A stretch of DNA of 64,000 bases from Blumeriella jaapii (lineage: Eukaryota; Ascomycota; Leotiomycetes; Helotiales; Drepanopezizaceae): NCBI GenBank assembly GCA_009599575.1, contig VWND01000025.1:334430-398429 (forward strand). Direction: 5' to 3'. Below are positions 58,509 to 64,000 of the stretch, piece by piece. The notes under the pieces were generated by a model that saw only the letters and a program-made list of their open reading frames with translations, was not told where the DNA came from and ran no database searches. Numbering within the stretch: the stretch's first letter is position 1; every line of letters begins with the position of its first letter. The translations under genes were made by a program, and so were the position numbers.

Positions 58509-59919
58509 AGAGTAGCTCTTGTTAAGCCTGAGCGACCCAATTCCGGACCTTACATTTCATCCTCTGCAATCTCGAAGAAAGCATGACATATCTCTCCCAG
58601 TGTCTCTAGATGCGAATAGAAGTCCGTAGAGATCATTCATACCTTTCTATTGCTAAATGACTTATGTGAAAAATAATACCGACGTTCATTCCCACGGGCA
58701 GCAACGTCAAATCCTTGGATAATCAACGTTGGCTCGACATCAAATGGCAGCCAGAAAACACAAGTGCCATTGCCGCAACCTCGTTGTCGGTGGTTGAGAT
58801 CAGCGTCTGCCTTTCAAGCCTGGTCTGGCTGAATCAGCTAAACTCATGCTCACTAACGGAACCGAGCTGGCCAGTAACGCGGGTGACATTGAAGAAAATG
58901 TCAAGATGTGCGATGCTGCGGCCGATGATGACAGCTAGCCATTGAAAGGATGCGTCATATTCTATCCACCGGCGAGATGGTTTGAAAAGCTGGAGTTCTT
59001 AGGGGGAGTCTCAGTCAACGATAGCGACGGCAGCGATCGTGGTTGAGATACCGTATATCTCTTAGCAGCGAGGCCCTTTGGTTGGTAACTAGTAGTCAGT
59101 GTCCATCAAAACAGTAGTTGCGTGTGATATCTAAACATATCTATTTGAAATATAGACAGGCTCTCTTTGTAGAATTTAACAACCATCTGGATCTCAATAT
59201 TGTTCAGACAGTGCACCTGTTAAACAACGACGTGAGATCAATACGTGCCCCTCCCCTTGGCCCTCTTTTTCCTTCACACTGCACTGTACATAATATGAAT
59301 GTCAAATCCGTGGCAAGAACAAATCAGAAAACTTAACATTCAATCAAGGAGGGGTATAATCACAAGTAGCAAGGATAAAGGTATCGAGAGTAGAATGCGA
59401 GATCGAGTCTCTAGATCGAGTCTTTAGATCCGGGCCTTACTACGGAGTATGCCCTCGATGTCAACTAGAAAATTTGACATTCAGACCGCGCGTGATCAAT
59501 CTAAATTTCACAAACGTTGACTTGCGAATGTCTTGTGACCGCATAGCTATTTCCGATTCTGAAAGGAATGTCAGTTGAGAACAAATAACGTTTGACATTC
59601 CAAAAGTAAAAACTTGCGTGTTGACGATCGCCTTAATTTTGTGATTGGCAATCTCAGAATTATATACAATAGCATAAACGTACTACGCGGATCCTCCGCA
59701 AAGTAAGTCCCCTCTTGCGTAGATGTTACCATAACAGCTACAATCACCGCAACCACACATCAGAAGAGCTGTGATAACATTGTTACCGTCCAACCACTAG
59801 CGAGAAATTGGTTTCTACTTCGTGTAACCCTCTTGAAAGGTTTTGGATCTGCAAGCCTAGAAGGTTCACATCAGGCCACGACAACAGAAGCTAAATGTTA
59901 CGCAAAACCCTATTCTATC
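58509..59919. other. Intergenic region, no gene supported
   Basis: 1.4 kb with short overlapping frames (58715-58945 plus, 59118-59336 plus, 59756-59571 minus). None resembles a known family or shows a convincing splice structure. Confidence 0.5.
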
Positions 59920-60410
59920 AATCAAAACTCAAACCGCTTCAAGTTGTATGGAGATACAAGGTAGTGATAGGGTTTTGAGCTCGCTTTCATACTACGTAAT
60001 TTGCTTGCTACCTGTGTTAATATAAGGTAAGGTATTCTGGTGTATGCCAAAAAGGGAAAGGGTGCATTTTGAAAATGATCCGTTTCGTAAATAGTCTGCG
60101 CGTAAACATTGCTTTGGCCTACTGTCAGAACTACTTTACATTCTGCACAGAGCCTTTTTTACAGTTGATTGAAACTCAAATACATATTTAAGGTAGTGGC
60201 GGAGTTTCGAGCTCGCTTTGACATGACGTCACTGCTTGCTCTGTACTGTATATTAACAAAAAGTTAGATACTCTGGTTTATGCAAAAGAGAGAAAAGGTT
60301 TTGTTCTGGAAACTATCCGTCTCTTGAAGTCTGCGCGTAGCGTTGCTTTGACCTGCTCTCGGAACTACTTCATATACCGCACAGAGCTTTAGATGCGGTT
60401 GAAATTAAAA
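59920..60410 (+). repeat. Two diverged tandem copies of a ~240-bp unit
   Basis: The unit at about 59920-60155 recurs at about 60165-60405 in the same direction. Shared landmarks in order: AAGGTAGTG, GAGCTCGCTTT, TTGCTTGCT, a TATTAA... stretch, TCTGG(T/G)(G/T)TATGC, AGTCTGCGCGTA, TTGCTTTG(G/A)CCT, GAACTACTT and GCACAGAGC. Divergence is considerable, with small indels. Confidence 0.75.
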
Positions 60411-60779
60411 CAATCTGACATTGGAGTCTGGAATTCTAGAAGACCCTTGTTCGACAAAGGACGACGCTTTTACCGCCGTACAGTACTATTGTACTGTATC
60501 CAACTCATTACTGCTCTCCCCAGCCCGACCCCTGTCTGAAGGTGAAGTCTACCAGGAATAGCGCTGCGGGCACAAAACATCAGAAAAGCTAATATTAAGA
60601 CCGGGGGAAAAGGAGGGGAAATCAAAGAATCGTCGACCGATTTAAAAGGCAGCAGTTCCGCCGCGCCATTCTTTTCTTTCCAGTGACAATTGCATTCACA
60701 ACAATTCGCTTTTATCCAATCTTCCAATTCCACTGCATCACTTGCAAGCTACGCTCTTCGATCCCCTTAATCGCCCAAG
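60411..60779. promoter_or_regulatory. Upstream region of small secreted protein gene
   Basis: 369 bp between the duplicated unit and the start codon. No clear TATA box; the last 60 bp are pyrimidine-rich (CTTTTATCCAATCTTCCAAT), as in many fungal core promoters. No other gene. Confidence 0.4.
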
Positions 60780-61038
60780 ATGCAACTCTCTCTCGTCTTT
60801 ATCCTCGCTGCAATCAGCTCGATTGCAGTCGCTAGTCCTGTGGCCCAGGAACACGAACACGCTAAACAATGCAGCAAACCATCAGATTGCAATTCCGTAT
60901 GTTAACCCTTTTGTCCCCCCTTAGGTAAAGATTGGAGGGATAAGTTTTGACTGTGCTAACGGATACTTAAAGCAATGTCCAACTGGCTGGCAGGGCACAT
61001 GCGTTAACTCCTTTTGCGATGTATGCGTTCATGGATAG
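60780..61038 (+). CDS. Small secreted six-cysteine protein
   Basis: Two exons: 60780-60896 and 60973-61038. The 76-bp intron starts GTATGT, has TGCTAAC 15 bases before its end and stops at AAAG; the join keeps phase (39 codons, then 21 plus TAG). Product 60 aa. Residues 1-18 are a clear signal peptide (hydrophobic LVFILAAISSIAVA, cleavage likely after Ala-18 or Ser-19), then a short His/Glu propeptide-like stretch. The mature part has six cysteines at 31, 37, 41, 49, 54 and 57, spacing C-x5-C-x3-C-x7-C-x4-C-x2-C, enough for three disulfides. Small size, secretion and even Cys number are typical of fungal effectors or defensin-like peptides; the C-x3-C step recalls cysteine-stabilised alpha-beta folds, but the C-x2-C end does not fit a classic defensin. 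No family recognised. It sits between repeat arrays. Confidence 0.75.
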
Positions 61039-61420
61039 CTATTACAAGACCGCAAGGGATAGCGCGCGCTTTTTCCTTGCATATTCAAGCGGTTCTGCAG
61101 AGCTATCGAAGGGAAGATGGGGGAATAAAAAGGCGAGTGGAGAAGGGTAAAGAGAAGCTTGAGGGGGTTATGCGCTTGTAACACTACCATGAGGTATTTT
61201 CAGAAGTACCTTACATTTCAACTGTTCTCTCCCCTCCGTCCAGCTCTTATGTGAAATCATCTGGTTTTAAATCCGCCGCAAATTGAATCTTCGAATCCAG
61301 AGGGGGAAAGAAGAAGAGGGGGGGCGCGTTGTACTGTGATGTAAAAAAAAACAATTCTTTCTTAACACAGCTTGCAATTGCCAAACGTTCATCTGCAGTG
61401 ATGATATGGTGAGATTGTTG
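61039..61420. other. Spacer between secreted-protein gene and satellite
   Basis: 382 bp holding the presumed 3' UTR. No gene or repeat recognised before the satellite begins near 61420. Confidence 0.5.
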
Positions 61421-62026
61421 AACGTCAGAAGGGGCACAAGCACCTCAAGCCTCCCGCACGGCATAGGACGTGCTAAGCTGGAGATTTTTACCTACATACG
61501 AAACGAGACCCTCGAGAAAGCAGTTATTTAAAGCCTTTTTCCTACAAACAGGATGTTTTTTTTTTGTGATAAAAACAATGATAACAATATTGTGTAACGT
61601 CAAAAGGGGCAAAGCCATTGTAGCCTTTCGTAAGGTATTAAAAACGTGCTAAACTGGAGATTTCACATACAAATCGAAACCCTCGAGAAAGCAGTTATAT
61701 AAAAGAAATAATTGGCCGGTGGGCTCGCTATCGAAGCCTATTTCCTACAAATTAATTGTTTTTTGTAATAATAATAATAATAAAAATGATATTGTGTAAC
61801 ACTAAAAAAGGCAAAGTTATTAAAGCTTTTAGTAGGGCATAGAACGTGCTAAACTAAAGATTTTACATACAAAACAAAACCCTCGAAAAAGCAGTTATAT
61901 AAAAAAGATAATTGGCCGGTGGGCCGGCCATTGAAGCCTTTCTTTTACAAACAGGATTTTTTTAATAATAATAATAAAGATGATTTTTAACGTCAGAAGG
62001 GGCATAACCACCTCAAGCCTCCCGTG

Positions 62027-62068
<42 letters not shown>

Positions 62069-62819
62069 ATAGTAATAATTTACGTCTAGCAGAATGCAGC
62101 CGATAGGCTGTTTCCCAAGACTTTTCAAAGGGTACGGAAACGTGCTAAGCTAAGGATTTAAATACAAAATACGACCCCGAAAGAAATTCGTGTTGGTACA
62201 GCTACTGCTGCTGTCGACTACGCCTTTCGCCGCTTTTTGCGATGGTCCGTCAGTAGAAAGTATGAGCGTAAAGCTCTGAGGGTATAGCTCAAGGAGTGTG
62301 CATACGGCACCGACCACAAACAGTGCTCTGTCAATCGCGTGCAAACGCAAAGTGGTATAGCCAGTAGGCCGAAAAGAAAGACAAAGAAAAGTCAAGCCTC
62401 CCGTAGGGCATTAGAAACGTGCTAAGCTGGAGATTTTAAATACAAAACGAAACCCTCGAGAAAGCAGTTAATGGAGCCTTTTTTTACAAATAAAAGTTTT
62501 TTATAATAATGACAATAATAAAAATATTGTGTAACGTCAAAAGTGGCAAAGCCATTATAGCCTTTCGTGAGGCATTAAAAACGTGCTAAACTGGAGATTC
62601 TACATACAAAACGAGACTCTCGAGAAAGCAGTTATTGGAGCCTTTTTCTTACAAATGGGAAGTTTTTTATAATAATAATATAATAAAAATTATATTTTTG
62701 AACGTCAGGAAGGGCACAACCATCTCAAGCCTTTCGTAGGGCATAGGACGTGCTAAGCTCAAGATTTTACACACAAAACGAGCCCCTCCAAAAAGCAGTC
62801 ACGTAAAAGAAATCCGCGT
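61421..62819 (+). repeat. Degenerate tandem satellite, 168-202 bp unit
   Basis: About seven copies starting near 61421, 61596, 61798, 61989, 62393 (5' truncated), 62533 and 62701. Each has AACGTCA(G/A)AAGGGGCA, then AAGCCT(C/T)(C/T)CGT..GGCAT, then ACGTGCTAA(G/A)CTGGAGATT, TACAAAACGA, CCTCGAGAAAGCAGTTA, then GAGCC...TACAAA and an AT-rich (TAA/AAT)n tract. Two copies share ATAATTGGCCGGTGGGC. Copy 4 is interrupted by a TAG microsatellite and about 280 bp of unrelated sequence. A partial copy may lie at 63270-63325. Confidence 0.85.
62027..62068 (+). repeat. (TAG)n microsatellite within satellite copy 4
   Basis: About 13 or 14 uninterrupted TAG/GTA units following CCTCCCGTGG. Confidence 0.95.
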
Positions 62820-64000
62820 AGATTATACCGCCACCTTTCCCTCCCTTAAACATGCCATCAAGCCGGCCGTGTTCAGCAGAGCGGCCATTCGAAAGCCTTG
62901 TTGTATGTTCTGTACCGGGTAGTTTTCGAACAACCGAGCTGATTCTTTCAGTACATTCCGCTTTCTCCGCATAACACCATCCCTTTGGAATTCGCAGTAG
63001 AGATATATATACCTTCGTCGGGTAGATTGTAGTGATATGCGTAGTCGTGGATCGCCGGTACGGAAAACCTCTTCGGAGTCGCTACGCCGCGTGTGGATGC
63101 TGTTGTCTCCAGACTCGTTGCGGATATAATCGCTTCGGCTTGCCGGGGGAGAAGGAAAGAGTGGTAATCTTTGTCTGCGGTGGATGCATGCCGGTTGCAA
63201 ATTACATGTGATAAGGAAGAGTTTGCGTGGAGAATGTTTCAAGATATCAGGCACGGGGTTGGAATGGAAGGAGGGCTCAGATGTTGATGATAATAATAAT
63301 GATATTGTTTAACGTACTGTAAGAGGGCTCAGTTGTGAGGCTGATGAAAGGATTTTGCCAATGGGCATTACAAAACTCGATGAATTGATACGGGCACCGA
63401 TCAACCTTGGTTCTCAAGCAGTCTTTGGTTCTTGAGAAATGTGATACTCGCATAATGGCGTATACTAGCCAAACAAACATTTCATATGCTTCGACAATGA
63501 CTTTCCATCCGCATCACATCTCCGCCTTCGAACTCCATCTTTGGCCTGCCGTTCTGTGCTCGCAAAGGATCCCACAGAAGCGATCAGCACCATTTGGAAA
63601 GAAGACGAGCAACGGCGGTAAAAAGACAGCCAGGACAACGATTGGGCATGGGCCAGAAGCATGATACGGTACATAGATAGATGGAGGGAGAAAGCGGGAG
63701 GACGTGGAGGAGCAGCATCGGGACCTCCGTTCTACCCACGCACCCGATCCAGAGGCTCGTGTGCTTACGACCAAAGGAAGGAAAGGACGGAGGAAAGGGG
63801 AGCAGCCGAGAAGAGCGTGTCCGGATCGGGTGCGATCGGTATCTAGGTATGTGCCGTGCATTGCGGCGGAAGCCAAATGGTGGCAAATGAATGTGATCTT
63901 TCATAATGGGGAAAAGAACGCAAAAAAAAGAGTGTGGAATATGTGAGAAAGAGGACTTTCTACTTAAGAAAAAGAAGAGAAGAAGAAGAGAAGAGGAAGG
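62820..64000. other. Right end, no gene firmly supported
   Basis: A minus-strand frame 63254-62823 (143 aa, Arg-rich) has no family resemblance and overlaps the satellite edge, so I do not call it. 63266-63325 has a (TAA)n tract and a partial satellite match. Frames at 63514-63904 overlap on both strands. The last 40 bases are a purine-rich AAGAAG tract like the 5' UTR tract at 36340-36400, so a plus-strand gene may start just beyond the window. Confidence 0.4.

Noticed and set aside
62823..63254. 143-aa minus-strand frame
   Set aside because: Arg-rich, no domain, overlaps the satellite edge, no splice or promoter support.

Overview
This window is genomic DNA of a filamentous ascomycete (Pezizomycotina; a Dothideomycete is a guess from gene content, not proven). 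Reasons: short GT-AG introns (mostly 48-80 bp) with CTAAC-type branch points, fungal-specific proteins (ATG26 with PH and GRAM domains, an Mtf2-like mitochondrial protein), and a two-compartment genome. GC-balanced gene blocks sit beside an AT-rich block with the footprint of repeat-induced point mutation (RIP): CpA/TpG depleted, TpA high, CpG retained, and LTR pairs that differ by transitions.

Layout. (1) 1-18223 is a RIP-degraded transposon graveyard with no intact gene. A minus-strand Ty3/gypsy element runs off the left edge (LTR 3554-3904, zinc knuckle, protease and RT readable down to about 600). A second, structurally complete minus-strand Ty3/gypsy element lies at 6146-17433 with 265-bp LTRs. 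It sits between two copies of a further LTR-like repeat. (2) 18224-39140 is a gene block: NYN-domain protein (-), Mtf2-like mitochondrial protein (-), CMR1 WD40 protein (+), sterol glucosyltransferase ATG26 (+, with an apparent frameshift), FCP1 RNA polymerase II CTD phosphatase (+), complex I subunit GRIM-19/NDUFA13 (+) and ketopantoate reductase (-). (3) 39890-46053 is a Ty1/copia element with 199-bp LTRs and a perfect 5-bp target duplication, moderately mutated. (4) 46218-48690 holds two genes decayed by frameshifts rather than by RIP. (5) 48700-54721 is gene-poor, with small repeats and one inverted repeat. (6) 54722-57949 holds a convergent pair: a 2-oxoglutarate/Fe(II) oxygenase (+, eight exons) and a DHH/DHHA1 phosphoesterase (-, four exons). 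(7) 58376-64000 is repeat-rich: a solo LTR with target duplication, a duplicated ~240-bp unit, a two-exon gene for a small secreted six-cysteine protein (60780-61038), and a degenerate ~170-200 bp satellite.

The housekeeping genes do not form one pathway. They are ordinary neighbours: two act in or near mitochondria (Mtf2-like, GRIM-19), one in coenzyme A synthesis, one in sterol glucoside synthesis, two in nuclear processes (FCP1, CMR1). The parts most worth attention are the small cysteine-rich secreted protein between repeat arrays, the frameshift in ATG26, the DHH protein with a PIP-box-like tail and a possible mitochondrial presequence, and the extra 3.9 kb downstream of pol in the complete gypsy element. 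All exon joins were read by eye from splice signals, reading-frame phase and family knowledge.
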